NCBI GenBank assembly: GCA_025370845.1
Contig: JAMXFF010000016.1
Location: 1-64,000, forward strand
DNA length: 64,000 nt
Reading direction: 5' to 3'
Source: Laspinema palackyanum D2a
Lineage (GTDB): Bacteria; Cyanobacteriota; Cyanobacteriia; Cyanobacteriales; Laspinemataceae
Translations under genes and position numbers: made by a program
Notes under the pieces: generated by a model
What the model was told of the DNA's origin: nothing
The model's input: the letters and a program-made list of their open reading frames with translations, nothing else
Databases searched by the model: none
Shown here: positions 1 through 8,501 of the stretch, piece after piece
Layout of the letters: each line of letters starts with the position of its first letter
How positions within the stretch are numbered: position 1 is the first letter of the stretch

Positions 1-16
1 TTCATGATAGATTCGG

Positions 17-1477
17 ATGGTTAAGATGAGTCAGTTCTCCTATGTATTGTACCTCATGAGTCCGGGAACCGCTATATTTCTATTCTGGAGTATCTTTATG
101 GCTTTGCATAAATCCGTAACCAAGCCTGACTTACAACTAAAAAACAAAATAGAAGAAGGTGATAACAATGCCAGCAAAATCATCGAAAACCTTAAAAATC
201 TATCATTTTCCATCCAAGAAGAGCCGGATTTTTTAGAAAAAATTAGCTTGGATGAAGTGATTGCTTATTTTAATATTAATCTCCAGGAAAATGCGGAGAT
301 TAAGCATTTGGCTATTATTCGGAAAAAATCTTCTGAAGAAAAAACCGAGGGTCACTGTTTAACTTTGGTGTTTGTAGATGAAACTAATAACCTGGTTTGC
401 CTTCCCAGTGGTGTTCCTGTAGGACGGAAGATTGTTGTTAACAATTTAGATAAAAAAATTAGTAAGTGTTTGCGCGATCGCGATTTCAGTATGTTTGAAT
501 TACAACAAACATCTATCGTCGTAAAAGCGATTAAGATAGCGAGTATTCTCATTTGGACTCTGGTGATTTTACTGGTGTTACTCCCATTACTGGGACGCTT
601 GATTATGACTCAAGCTTTAGCTGCTGAATTAAATCCGCCTCCATCCTTGGAAATTACGCCAAATATGGTTGCATTTTGGGGTGCAGACAACCAACGAGCT
701 TTTGAAAAATCTCGGCAAACAGCCTATAACAATGCTCAACAATATGCAGAACACGAATTAGATAAATGGGAATCTGAATTAATTAAGCGCCTAGATACGG
801 ATTTTTTAGATTGGTATTTTAGCTATTTTAATCAAAGGGGACAAGAGTTGAAAACTGTTTTAGATTATGTAGGAGAAATGACACTTAGTGGATTTAATGA
901 CTCTATAGTTGAAGATAGAATTAAAGATCGCATAATTAATAATCTTAACCGAGAATTTGCTCGTCGCGTTGTTAGTTCAAAATCTGCTGAAAGTAAATTC
1001 AAAACAATCGTCATTGATACAACTGAGTTGTATCTAAGTCAATTTTCTAGCGAACTAAGAAATGTTTCCAAAAACTATGAAATTTCTCAGTCAGACTGGC
1101 AGGAATATTTAGACACAATCAAGTTAAGATTAGAAAATGAACAAAGCAATGAATCATTGCCCGTAGAAATTATAGGTGCAGGAAGTTATGTGGTCATTAA
1201 AGCTGGAAGTAAAATTGCCGCTGCAGCTGGTAGTAAAGTTGCGGCTGGCTTTCTTTCGAGTTCAATAGTATCCATAATTGATCCTGCCGTTGCTATTGGA
1301 CTAATTGTCTGGGATTATGTGGATTATCATAATGGAGTTGCAAAAAATAAACCGCGTCTGCGTGAGGATTTAGTTGAGTCTCTACATGAAATCAAAAAAA
1401 CTCTTTTAACGGATTATGAGTTTGGTGTGATGTCTGCGGTGAATGAATTAGACGAAAAAATCACAGATAGCCTTTAA
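17..1477 (+). CDS. Membrane protein of unknown function, 486 aa
   Basis: I do not recognise a family. The protein has a hydrophobic N-terminal segment (about residues 8-30), a cytoplasmic-looking charged stretch, a second strong membrane span (about 168-198, rich in Leu/Ile/Val), then a long charged, probably helical region (about 215-380). A Gly/Ala-rich hydrophobic segment follows (about 385-435), with AGSKIAAAAGSKVAAG as an internal near-repeat. The second ATG, four codons in, is an equally possible start. The window begins only 16 bases upstream, so the promoter and any operon partner are not visible. The gene is relatively AT-rich compared with later genes, which may mean faster evolution or transfer, but that is inference. 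A rho-independent-looking hairpin follows the stop. Confidence 0.75.
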   Translation: MVKMSQFSYVLYLMSPGTAIFLFWSIFMALHKSVTKPDLQLKNKIEEGDNNASKIIENLKNLSFSIQEEPDFLEKISLDEVIAYFNINLQENAEIKHLAIIRKKSSEEKTEGHCLTLVFVDETNNLVCLPSGVPVGRKIVVNNLDKKISKCLRDRDFSMFELQQTSIVVKAIKIASILIWTLVILLVLLPLLGRLIMTQALAAELNPPPSLEITPNMVAFWGADNQRAFEKSRQTAYNNAQQYAEHELDKWESELIKRLDTDFLDWYFSYFNQRGQELKTVLDYVGEMTLSGFNDSIVEDRIKDRIINNLNREFARRVVSSKSAESKFKTIVIDTTELYLSQFSSELRNVSKNYEISQSDWQEYLDTIKLRLENEQSNESLPVEIIGAGSYVVIKAGSKIAAAAGSKVAAGFLSSSIVSIIDPAVAIGLIVWDYVDYHNGVAKNKPRLREDLVESLHEIKKTLLTDYEFGVMSAVNELDEKITDSL

Positions 1478-1512
1478 AGTTGATGTGGTGCGATCGCACC
1501 AATAAGATTGCC

Positions 1513-1548
1513 AAGAAACCGGGTTTAAAAAAAAATCCGGTTTTTTTG
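1513..1548 (+). terminator. Hairpin with T-run after the first gene
   Basis: AAACCGGG pairs with the later TCCGGTTT and the hairpin is followed by a run of seven Ts. It belongs to the AGAAACCGGG-type repeat family seen at several gene ends in this window, so the same repeat seems to be used as a terminator. A HIP1 palindrome (GGTGCGATCGCACC) sits just upstream at about 1488-1501. Confidence 0.55.
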
Positions 1549-1800
1549 CTGCCTATAGTCTGATGGAAGAAGGAGGCGCGACTCCCGAAAAGCGATCGCT
1601 TCTATAGAATCGCCCCCAGAGGAGTTTCTTTCAATGCAGGTTTCTGGCAAAATTTCCCGGCTTTAGCTCCCCCTGCTATAATCGACTTTAAATGACCGAC
1701 AAAGGGCGCTTGAGTGGGACTGTTCCTGGCCTAGTCAGAGCATTTGTAACAAACTTGGATAAATCTGATTCCATATCTGAGGAAAAACTGACTTCAACCC
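1549..1800. other. Intergenic stretch without a gene
   Basis: It contains HIP1-type GCGATCGC sites and no open frame that looks coding on either strand. The promoter for the DUF4160/DUF2442 pair should lie here, but no clear -35/-10 pair was seen. Confidence 0.5.
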
Positions 1801-2043
1801 ATGCCAACCGTCCTAAGATTTGAAGCCTATCGCTTTTATTTTTATAGCCATGAACCTAACGAACCACCCCATATTCATATTGATAGAGATAATCTCTCAG
1901 CCAAATTCTGGCTATCTCCGATATGTTTAGCGAAAAATATCGGGTTTAATGCTAAAGAGTTAAGAAAAATAGAATCCCTGGTGGAATCGAATCAACAAAA
2001 TTTTTTGGAGGTTTGGTATGAATATTTTGACAATTCAAACTGA
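1801..2043 (+). CDS. DUF4160 family protein, 80 aa
   Basis: A small protein with the typical DUF4160 start (MPTVLRFEAYRFYFYSHE) and the motif EPPHIHIDRD about 20 residues in, followed by a segment that matches the family's usual layout (LSPICLAKNIGFNAKELRKI). DUF4160 proteins are commonly encoded directly before a DUF2442 protein, as here, and the pair has been suspected to be a toxin-antitoxin-like module; the biochemical role is not established. The downstream gene starts inside this one (26 bases of overlap), which implies translational coupling. Length is normal for the family. Confidence 0.85.
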   Translation: MPTVLRFEAYRFYFYSHEPNEPPHIHIDRDNLSAKFWLSPICLAKNIGFNAKELRKIESLVESNQQNFLEVWYEYFDNSN

Positions 2044-2287
2044 TATCCGGGTGAAAAATGTTCTTATCCATGAAGATGCTTTCAGTGTTGAATTAATGGA
2101 TGGGCGCACTCTCACCGTTCCTTTAGCTTGGTTTCCGCGACTTTTAAAAGCTAGTCCCGAACAGTTAGAAAAATGGGTGATTTGTGGCGGGGGTTACGGG
2201 ATTCATTGGGAAGAAATCGATGAGGATCTTAGTATCGAAGGATTATTACGCGGTGCACCGGCTCCTCGGAATCAACCGCGAGCATAA
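2018..2287 (+). CDS. DUF2442 family protein, 89 aa
   Basis: The sequence shows the DUF2442 pattern: a beta-rich start (IRVKNVLIHEDAFSVELMDG), a strand ending in RTLTVPLAWFPRL, then the helix ASPEQLEKW and the closing motif GYGIHWEEIDEDLSIEGLL. The start ATG lies within the end of the DUF4160 gene and is preceded by GGAGG (about 2007-2011), a strong ribosome site inside the upstream gene. Family members are thought to bind nucleic acid or the partner protein, but this is unproven. The product is full length. A hairpin with a T-run follows the stop. Confidence 0.88.
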   Translation: MNILTIQTDIRVKNVLIHEDAFSVELMDGRTLTVPLAWFPRLLKASPEQLEKWVICGGGYGIHWEEIDEDLSIEGLLRGAPAPRNQPRA

Positions 2288-2290
2288 GAC

Positions 2291-2326
2291 AAGAAACCGG
2301 GGTTTTTCAAAAAAATCCGGTTTTTG
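2291..2326 (+). terminator. Terminator-like hairpin after the DUF4160/DUF2442 pair
   Basis: AAACCGGGG pairs with TCCGGTTT and Ts follow. This is a second use of the AAACCGGG repeat family as a gene-end hairpin. Confidence 0.5.
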
Positions 2327-2332
2327 GTTTTC

Positions 2333-2601
2333 TCATGCCGCCATTAATGAGCGTTCCCGAACCCGCGCTTGAGCAATTTCTCGGTCACCGATCGCCTGAA
2401 CTTGAGAACTAAATAGAGAAACAATTGCAATTAATGTTTCTTGGGGGGGACCTGCGCTGATTCCAGCATAATTTGCAGGCAATCATTTTTCATCGAGGCT
2501 TTAGCGGTAATGCCTTTGGGTTGCAGTTTGCGGTTCATTAGGGTGGCGATCGCCTTGGCATCTCCCTGTTTGGCAAGCTCCAGAAGATTCGGCTGATTCA
2601 T
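2333..2601 (-). pseudogene. Frameshifted small gene with the LAKQGDAKAIATLMN motif
   Basis: On the minus strand an ATG at 2601 opens a clearly protein-like frame beginning MNQPNLLELAKQGDAKAIAT and continuing LMNRKLQPKGITAKASMKND. This matches, from memory, an N-terminal domain found in many cyanobacterial proteins. The frame reaches a run of seven Cs (seven Gs on the plus strand at 2443-2449) and stops six residues later, after 56 codons. Adding one C restores the frame as PQETLIAIVSLFSSQVQAIG and continues to a natural stop at 2333, giving about 89 residues. It may be a recent pseudogene, a sequencing slip, or a slippage-dependent gene. The coding signal on both sides of the run is good. Confidence 0.6.
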
Positions 2602-2832
2602 ATCTAGCAGAGACGGCGAGTCTCTCGGATAAATTTGAGTCTAATTATACCTCCATTGCCCGCAGCAAAAGATAAACAGGCTACTCAATTTGGGTTTAAT
2701 CAACTCTCGTGCGGGGCGAGGATCCGCCTGAAAGCTGGAACTCTACCCCTGGAATATCCACCGATTTGGCTGCGAAGCGACTCCCGTTGCTTTGACGGAT
2801 CCTTCTATCAATGGTTAATGTCAGAAAAGATT
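2602..2832. other. Intergenic region with a doubtful plus-strand frame
   Basis: An 80-codon open frame runs through here on the plus strand but starts with TTG, lacks a ribosome site and has no recognisable protein pattern. I regard it as non-coding. It ends in the terminator hairpin at 2833-2870, so a short plus-strand RNA ending there is possible. Confidence 0.35.
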
Positions 2833-2870
2833 AAAAAAAGCGCCTCCAAATTGGGGGCGCTTTTTATTTG
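2833..2870 (-). terminator. Bidirectional terminator downstream of hpf/lrtA
   Basis: AGCGCC/GGCGCT stem extended by CCAA/TTGG, flanked by an A-run on one side and a T-run on the other, so it can work in both directions. It lies about 50 bases after the hpf stop on the minus strand. Confidence 0.75.
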
Positions 2871-2919
2871 GGGCTAGACAGAGTTCTGACAACCGATCAA
2901 AGAACCAAGCTAACGGAGG

Positions 2920-3561
2920 TCAAACTTTGGCCGGGTTAGATTTGCTGGCGGTAGCGTTTGCTTTGCCGTTTTTGGTTTGACCATTGCCATTGCGGGGTTG
3001 AAGAACGCCGTACCCGCCGTGGTTGCGTTCGTAAATCACATTAATTTCACCCGTTTCGGCATTGCGGAACATATAGAAGTCATGATCCACGAGTTGCAGT
3101 TGTTCCAAGGCATCGAGAACCGTCATCGGAGGCATGGCGAAATATTTGGTTCGCACCACTTCCTCTGGAAGTTCGGGGGTGCGTTCGCCAATCAGGTCCT
3201 CGACTAGGGGTTGCTCTTCGAGAAGCGCTTCATTAAGGGTGTCTGGCGCTTGAACTTTCTGAGCGTGACGTTTTTCTTTGTATTTACGCAATTGGCGAGC
3301 GATTTTATCAGCGACTAAATCGATGCTTGCGTACAGATTTTCACTGCTCTCCTCAGCTCGAATGATGGTACCATTTGCAAAAATGGTCACTTCAGCAGTT
3401 TGTTTAGAATTGTTCCGAGGATTTTTGGCCACAGACAGATGGACGTCTACTTCCGTGGTCAAGTTTTGAAAGTGACTAACTGCTTTTTCGACCTTTTGGT
3501 TGACGTACTCGCGAATGGCCTCGGTTATTTCAATATTTTTGCCGTGGATAACAAGCTTCAT
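2920..3561 (-). CDS. hpf: Ribosome hibernation promoting factor, long form (LrtA/HPF)
   Basis: This 213-residue protein has the S30AE/RaiA ribosome-binding domain at residues 1-100 ([20 protein letters not shown] and the basic [19 protein letters not shown]). A variable linker follows, then the C-terminal dimerisation domain (about 150-200, [20 protein letters not shown]). Long-form HPF dimerises 70S ribosomes into inactive 100S particles in stationary phase or darkness. In cyanobacteria the gene is known as lrtA, a light-repressed transcript with an unusually long and stability-controlling 5' leader. Here the upstream intergenic region also lacks other genes and contains a strong hairpin. 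The C-terminal tail ([15 protein letters not shown]) is low-complexity. Full length. Confidence 0.96.
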   Translation of the reverse strand: MKLVIHGKNIEITEAIREYVNQKVEKAVSHFQNLTTEVDVHLSVAKNPRNNSKQTAEVTIFANGTIIRAEESSENLYASIDLVADKIARQLRKYKEKRHAQKVQAPDTLNEALLEEQPLVEDLIGERTPELPEEVVRTKYFAMPPMTVLDALEQLQLVDHDFYMFRNAETGEINVIYERNHGGYGVLQPRNGNGQTKNGKANATASKSNPAKV

Positions 3562-3790
3562 ATCAATCTTCCCACTGAAGACTCCATCGTATTAATGATT
3601 TAGAGTTTAGGGTTTGGAGGGGTGATAAAAAACGCGAAATACGCATCTCCAAGCCCGGTTTCTAAAGAATAGACGGAGGGAAAGCGGGGCGGGTAATGCC
3701 GCTTTCCTAACATTAGTTCTTTTGCCCGTTTTTGGCGTTTCGCTCGCTTAAGAACGGAGCCAAAACTTATCAAGGTTGACTACACTTGAA
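3562..3790 (-). promoter_or_regulatory. Probable long structured 5' leader of lrtA/hpf
   Basis: About 230 bases without a gene lie directly upstream of the minus-strand hpf start. They contain a stable hairpin (GGAAAGCGG with CCGCTTTCC, 3679-3707). From published lrtA work in cyanobacteria, a long untranslated leader governs light/dark stability. Assigning that role here is inference from position and structure; no promoter box is certain. Confidence 0.4.
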
Positions 3791-4343
3791 AGGGTGGATT
3801 TACTCTGCCCTGAGTTGCCCCGAAATTACGGCAGCTCTTTCAGGCATCGCGGTTGGGAATGTGGAAGGGCGATCGCCCTTCAGTCACCGGAGTCACCAGA
3901 GACTGTGGATCACTCGTCATCAACTGCGATGGCACGAGCTTCAAAGTCTGATGTGCCAGTTGGTTAGCACCTTCTGTCGATAATGAAGATGATCATAGCA
4001 ATCAAGAGCCCAAATTGTAAGTCTGGGAGACTTGAGTCGGAGGGTTCTGTGAAATCCTGTCCTCGGGGACAAGGCCATCTAGCCTACGGGCTCAGTCAAC
4101 TCAATGGTGTTGTAGGTTCTATAATAGATGGCTTTTGGGAAACTCCTCCTGTGCTGCAATTCAACTCCTTACCTTTCACACTACCACCTTGGATTGAGAA
4201 TTACACCGAATTTTGTTATCTCTTCAAAATTCGTTGCAATACGTTACGAAATGACAATCCAGCTACCCTGGGCTATAGTAGTTGTCCGGATTCCCAACCT
4301 GATATTTGTCTAATTTTCTGCCAAAAACCCCTTGCTTTTTTGG
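3791..4343. other. Intergenic region before lipB with doubtful frames only
   Basis: A plus-strand frame of 123 codons (3983-4354) overlaps the lipB start and has no protein-like pattern or ribosome site. Small hairpins occur (for example AAGTCT/AGACTT near 4019). A divergent promoter for hpf and a promoter for lipB must lie within 3700-4340, but none can be named with confidence. Confidence 0.4.
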
Positions 4344-5060
4344 ATGATCTATAGTAAAAGTCTAACCAATCCTGTTGAAGCCAGTTCCCCGCGTCGGCGT
4401 TGTGGGTTCTACAATTTTGATCGCCTCCCCTATCAGGAGGCTTGGACCTGGCAGCAGTCTCTGGTGGCGGCCCGCAGGTCCAATCCCGATTTAGAGGATA
4501 TCTTCATTTTGCTGGAACATCCTCCGGTTTATACCCTGGGAAAAGGGGCGAGTTTAGAATTTCTCAAGTTTGACCCCACCTGTAGCGACGTGGAACTGCA
4601 TCGGGTGGAACGTGGGGGTGAGGTGACTTATCATGGTCCGGGTCAAATTGTGGGGTATCCGATTTTGAATCTGCGATATTACCAGACGGACTTGCACTGG
4701 TATTTGCGGCAGCTAGAAGGGGTGATTCTTCAGGTGTTGGCGGAGTATGGCTTAAAGGGCGATCGCATTGAGGGGATGACCGGAGTTTGGCTAGAGGGGC
4801 GAAAAATAGCGGCGATCGGGATTAAAGTCAGTCGATGGATTACGATGCACGGTTTTGCCCTAAATGTTTGCCCAGATTTGAAAGGGTTCGAGCAAATTGT
4901 TCCTTGTGGGATTGCCAACAAACCCGTGGGGAGTTTGGCTGAATTTGTTGAGGGGATTAACCCCGATCGCGTGCGCCAGCAAATCGCTACAGCGTTTGCC
5001 GATACCTTTGCCGTTGAATTGACTGAGTTAAAATTGCCTACACAGGGCGAGCCGATTTAA
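4344..5060 (+). CDS. lipB: Octanoyltransferase LipB
   Basis: LipB transfers octanoyl groups from acyl carrier protein to the lipoyl domains of 2-oxoacid dehydrogenases and glycine cleavage H protein, the first step of lipoate synthesis. The sequence shows [13 protein letters not shown], the signature [20 protein letters not shown], the lysine segment [10 protein letters not shown] and the catalytic cysteine in IVPCGI. With the ATG at 4344 taken as start (238 residues) the catalytic pair is Cys188 and Lys161. A TTG four codons upstream is possible but less likely. No lipA lies next to it. An inverted repeat built on HIP1 follows the stop. Confidence 0.95.
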   Translation: MIYSKSLTNPVEASSPRRRCGFYNFDRLPYQEAWTWQQSLVAARRSNPDLEDIFILLEHPPVYTLGKGASLEFLKFDPTCSDVELHRVERGGEVTYHGPGQIVGYPILNLRYYQTDLHWYLRQLEGVILQVLAEYGLKGDRIEGMTGVWLEGRKIAAIGIKVSRWITMHGFALNVCPDLKGFEQIVPCGIANKPVGSLAEFVEGINPDRVRQQIATAFADTFAVELTELKLPTQGEPI

Positions 5061-5093
5061 GAGCGATCGACACCGAACCCGTGCGATCGCTCT
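5060..5093 (+). terminator. HIP1-based inverted repeat after lipB
   Basis: AGAGCGATCG pairs with CGATCGCTCT across a 14-base loop, directly at the lipB stop. There is no T-run, so it may be a weak terminator or simply a HIP1 palindrome pair. Confidence 0.35.
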
Positions 5094-5414
5094 GGCTTGG
5101 GGTGCATCAACACAGAAAACTCAGAGAGGATAAGCGAAAAGCGGCATTTATCCATCCAGTCCGAGGCGGCTGCATAGCCAACGCCCGGTTACCCGGTGAG
5201 CGATCGCCTGTTCCCCGGTGTCGGAGGATCGCGCTTTAAAGATTAAGAAAAGATAAAGAATTGCAGCGCGGCTCAACCGGACCTTCATTCCTAGGACCCA
5301 TGACTGCCTGTGATTGTCGCCCTCGCTCTTGAAAAACTCTCCTATCAACTTGATTGCACATCCGCGCACCTGATTCAGGGTAAGCGCGGGAATTTTAAAA
5401 TCCCTTCCCCAATT

Positions 5415-5774
5415 ATGAGTTCATCTACCAACTCCAGGGATCCCTTTGTTATCCAACTCCTTGAATTTAGTCAAAAGGCAGCAGTCTCAAAACCATCAAG
5501 ACTGTGGCGGCGTTTTTTCCCGAGCAAAATTGAGCCCCAATCAGACCTAGAGATCGCCAGCTCCGATTTTACCGCCCATTCCTTTGAATTCTCCACCGGG
5601 GCAGCCGAACCCTTGTCTGCCCTCAAAGAACGAGATAATCAAGCCTTAGCCGAACTATTCGAGGACGAAGAGATCGAAGCCATCCAAGCCGATGTTCTTC
5701 TTTGTTTGAGCTTCCTCTCTCCCGCACCCTGTTGGGATGAGCAAGCCTTTGAGTTTTTAAAAGAATTCCTTTAG
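5415..5774 (+). CDS. Small hypothetical protein, 119 aa
   Basis: The frame is open from 5310, but the ATG at 5415 (MSSSTNSRDPFVIQLLEFSQ) is the better start because the upstream codons look random. The product is soluble and acidic in its second half (LAELFEDEEIEAIQADVLL) with a basic patch near KPSRLWRRFFPSK. No known family is recognised. The regular Ser/Pro/Glu composition and the strong third-position pattern make coding plausible. No obvious partner lies alongside. Confidence 0.5.
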   Translation: MSSSTNSRDPFVIQLLEFSQKAAVSKPSRLWRRFFPSKIEPQSDLEIASSDFTAHSFEFSTGAAEPLSALKERDNQALAELFEDEEIEAIQADVLLCLSFLSPAPCWDEQAFEFLKEFL

Positions 5775-6241
5775 CCCTCGGATTTTTTGCGTTATTATAG
5801 CCAGATAAAGCATCAAATCAAACCCAAATCCGATTAGGTTGTGGGGCGATCGTCAAGGGTTCGCCCTGCAACCTAATTCCTACATTGCCCACAGCCAAAA
5901 GCAATGTCCTTTGCCAACCCTTGTCCCCACTCCGAACACCTGATTCCATTGAAAAGACTGAAGGCCAATTCACCGGCAGACCGAAGGACTGGGTAGCACT
6001 TGGGCCAGTTCACGACTACAATAACAAACAAGCCGAGAGATTTCTAAATCATCAACCCTTATAAGGAAGAGATAGCCACTTTACCCTAAATAGGCTTAAC
6101 CCAAGGGGAACAAAGCCGGAGAAATGTAGACTCTTCCATGCATTCTTTACCGAGAAAATTTCTCTATTTTCTCTTTCCATCCCCCATCCCCGGTTACCCA
6201 ACCTCCGTTACCTAACCCTCGTTTCTCATCATTTTTTTGAT
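5775..6241. other. Intergenic region upstream of the DevC-like gene
   Basis: The only clear structure is a strong hairpin at 5833-5877. The rest shows no coding pattern. The promoter for the exporter genes is expected here but not identified; a CT-rich tract (about 6155-6240) lies just before the start codon. Confidence 0.4.
5833..5877. repeat. Strong hairpin between the 119-aa gene and devC-like gene
   Basis: ATTAGGTTG pairs with CAACCTAAT, and an inner GGGCG pairs with CGCCC, giving a long two-part stem. It may end transcription from the small upstream gene, although no T-run follows. Confidence 0.45.
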
Positions 6242-7423
6242 ATGCCTTCAATAGCCCGAAAAAACCTATTTGAAGATCTCCCGCGCTTTTTGGTGGCCCA
6301 AGCGGGCATTATGTTTGCGGTGAGTTTGATTACCATCCAAACGGGAATCTTCAAAGGGGTCATGCGCTCAACTGCCTTACTGGTGGACTATTCTCCATCG
6401 GATATTTGGGTCACGTCCCAGGATATGGAAACCTTAGAAATGACCCTCCATATGCCCTACAAGCGACTAAAAGAAGCGCAAGAAGTGGAAGGGGTCGCCC
6501 AAGCGGAAGCGCTGATCGTCCAGGGGACCCTGTGGCGAGATTCAACAGGGCATATCAACCATGTCCGGGTGTTTGGATTTGACCCAGATGGGGAACTGTT
6601 CGTCCCGGGTCAGATTGTCCGAGGCAGCTTAAGCGACCTCCACAAACCCTACACGATGTTTGTGGATGAAGCGAGCTTTGATACCCTCAAGGTCTCATGG
6701 TTGGGGGACAAAGTGGAAGTGGGGGCATTTTCCGCGACGGTGGTGGGATTCACCCATGACACTCAATCGATTGTGTCGAGTCCCTATATTTTTACGTCCT
6801 TGGACAATGCGGATGCCTTCACGACGACTCGTCCCAGTGAAGAGGCGGCTTCTGAAGTCCAAGAGGATCCAGAACCCTTAACGGAGGATGATCCGATCAC
6901 CTACATTTTGGTCCAAGCTGAACCGGGACAAAATTTGCAGGAACTCAAAGAGAGACTGCAAGAGGCATTGCCCTATACCCGGGCTTATACGCAAGAAGAA
7001 ATGGCCGAACTCAACCGCGTGTATTGGCAAGAACGGACGGGTATTGGCTTTGTGCTGAGTTTAGGCGCTGGGGTAGGGGTGATGGTCGGCATGGTGGTTG
7101 TCGGACAGATTCTGTACGCTTCTGTCTCGGATCACATCAAAGAATTTGGCACTCTCAAGGCGATGGGGGCCTCCCAGAGCGTGATTTATGGGGTGATTAT
7201 TGAACAGGCCCTGTGGATGGCTGTGTTAGGATACCTGCCAGGAATGCTGCTGTGCTGGGGGATCCAATATTGGGCGCTGGCGGCCCAGGGATTGACCATC
7301 TTGATTTCACCGGGAACTGCTGTGGGAGTATTTGGGATCACTGTGGTGATGTGTGTATCTTCGGCAATTTTTGCCATTCAGAAAATCAACCGAGTCGATC
7401 CAGCGATTGTTTTTAAAGCCTAG
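6242..7423 (+). CDS. DevC-type ABC transporter permease (FtsX/MacB fold)
   Basis: This 393-residue permease has one N-terminal membrane helix (about 15-38), a large extracytoplasmic domain (about 50-260), then three C-terminal helices (about 273-300, 325-350, 358-380). That is the MacB/FtsX arrangement. The loop KEFGTLKAMGAS between helices 2 and 3 is the usual coupling segment. The start MPSIARKNLFEDLPRFLVAQ is typical of cyanobacterial DevC proteins, which in heterocystous species export glycolipids with DevA and DevB. The ATPase lies about 200 bases downstream. No DevB-like membrane fusion protein is next to it. In a non-heterocystous host the cargo is unknown. Confidence 0.88.
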   Translation: MPSIARKNLFEDLPRFLVAQAGIMFAVSLITIQTGIFKGVMRSTALLVDYSPSDIWVTSQDMETLEMTLHMPYKRLKEAQEVEGVAQAEALIVQGTLWRDSTGHINHVRVFGFDPDGELFVPGQIVRGSLSDLHKPYTMFVDEASFDTLKVSWLGDKVEVGAFSATVVGFTHDTQSIVSSPYIFTSLDNADAFTTTRPSEEAASEVQEDPEPLTEDDPITYILVQAEPGQNLQELKERLQEALPYTRAYTQEEMAELNRVYWQERTGIGFVLSLGAGVGVMVGMVVVGQILYASVSDHIKEFGTLKAMGASQSVIYGVIIEQALWMAVLGYLPGMLLCWGIQYWALAAQGLTILISPGTAVGVFGITVVMCVSSAIFAIQKINRVDPAIVFKA

Positions 7424-7620
7424 GTTGCAATTCTTGGGGGGATTGGTCATAATTACTCAGACCGATCGGGGGATGACGATTTGAAAAGTGGCACAGACAA
7501 TGAAACTAGAGTGAGGGACTACTGCCAGAATGCGATCGGGCATCCTCTTAAGTTCTAAATCCTGATTGTTTTGCTCTCACAGCCTACCGTCTATAGCATA
7601 TTCACTAAACATTGAGACTA

Positions 7621-8400
7621 ATGACTGCTTCACTAAACTTTAATGAATCTATGGGAAATCTCTCCACTCAGGTGATTGCACCCCCGTTAGTCGCATCCAC
7701 AGCGGCACCGACAACAATGGGTGCGATTAAAGCTAGAGGCGTCAAGATGGTCTTCGAGTCCGGTTCCGAGGAGTTTCACGCCCTCAAAGGGATTGATTTG
7801 GAAGTCCGTCCTGGAGATATCCAACTTTTAATGGGACCATCGGGCTCGGGCAAAACGACTTTGCTCTCAATTTTGGCTGGGATGCTAACCCCAACAGCGG
7901 GAACGGTTAAATTACTGGGGGAAGAAATTACCTGGATGTCCCGGGCTGAATTATCCCGGTTTCGCCGAGATAATATTGGCTTTATTTTTCAAGGTTTTAA
8001 TTTATTTCCCGCACTCACGGCGGCGGAAAATGTAGAAGTGGCGCTGAATTTGAAAGGAATTAAAGGCCGCACTGCTCACTTGGAAGCGCAGCATCTTTTA
8101 GAACAGGTGGGGTTGGGAGAGAAGGTTCATCAGTTGCCTCGGGATTTATCCGGGGGACAAAAACAACGGGTGGCGATCGCCCGCGCTTTGGCAGGTCATC
8201 CTCAGTTGATTATGGCCGATGAACCCACGGCAGCGTTAGATTCTCATAGTGGTCATGCTGTCATCGAACTGCTTCGCAAATTGGCAAAAGAAGGGGGGAG
8301 CACGGTATTAATGGTGACTCACGATCCGCGTATTCTGGATGTGGCCGATCGCATTCTCTATCTCGAAGATGGGGAATTACAAAAGCCCACTTCCGCTTAA
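7621..8400 (+). CDS. DevA-type ABC transporter ATP-binding protein
   Basis: A 259-residue ATPase with Walker A GPSGSGKTT, Q-loop FIFQGFNLFP, signature LSGGQKQR, Walker B LIMADEPTAALD and the switch histidine in VTHD. This is the MacB/LolD class that pairs with FtsX-fold permeases, so it most likely energises the DevC-like protein encoded upstream. A short Ala/Pro/Thr-rich extension (about residues 1-40) precedes the ATPase domain. I chose the ATG at 7621; a TTG nine bases upstream is also in frame. The gap of about 200 bases from the permease suggests its own promoter or a processed operon. A strong terminator follows. Confidence 0.92.
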   Translation: MTASLNFNESMGNLSTQVIAPPLVASTAAPTTMGAIKARGVKMVFESGSEEFHALKGIDLEVRPGDIQLLMGPSGSGKTTLLSILAGMLTPTAGTVKLLGEEITWMSRAELSRFRRDNIGFIFQGFNLFPALTAAENVEVALNLKGIKGRTAHLEAQHLLEQVGLGEKVHQLPRDLSGGQKQRVAIARALAGHPQLIMADEPTAALDSHSGHAVIELLRKLAKEGGSTVLMVTHDPRILDVADRILYLEDGELQKPTSA

Positions 8401-8453
8401 AGTTAGGGGATAGAGAGTCTCACTCCGATGGCTCTATAGAATTAAAATTCAAC

Positions 8454-8482
8454 AAAGGGAGCGAAATGCTCCCTTTATTTTT
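8454..8482. terminator. Convergent bidirectional terminator
   Basis: AAAGGGAGC pairs with GCTCCCTTT across GAAAT, with Ts on one side and As on the other. It sits between the convergent ATPase gene and the minus-strand membrane protein gene, so it can serve both. Confidence 0.85.
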
Positions 8483-8501
8483 GCCTGATTTTAGCTCCAA
8501 T

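Noticed and set aside
2635-2877. Frame of 80 codons between the frameshifted gene and hpf
   Set aside because: It ends inside a terminator hairpin and its codons look random.
3983-4354. Plus-strand frame of 123 codons before lipB
   Set aside because: No protein-like pattern, no ribosome site, and it overlaps the lipB start.
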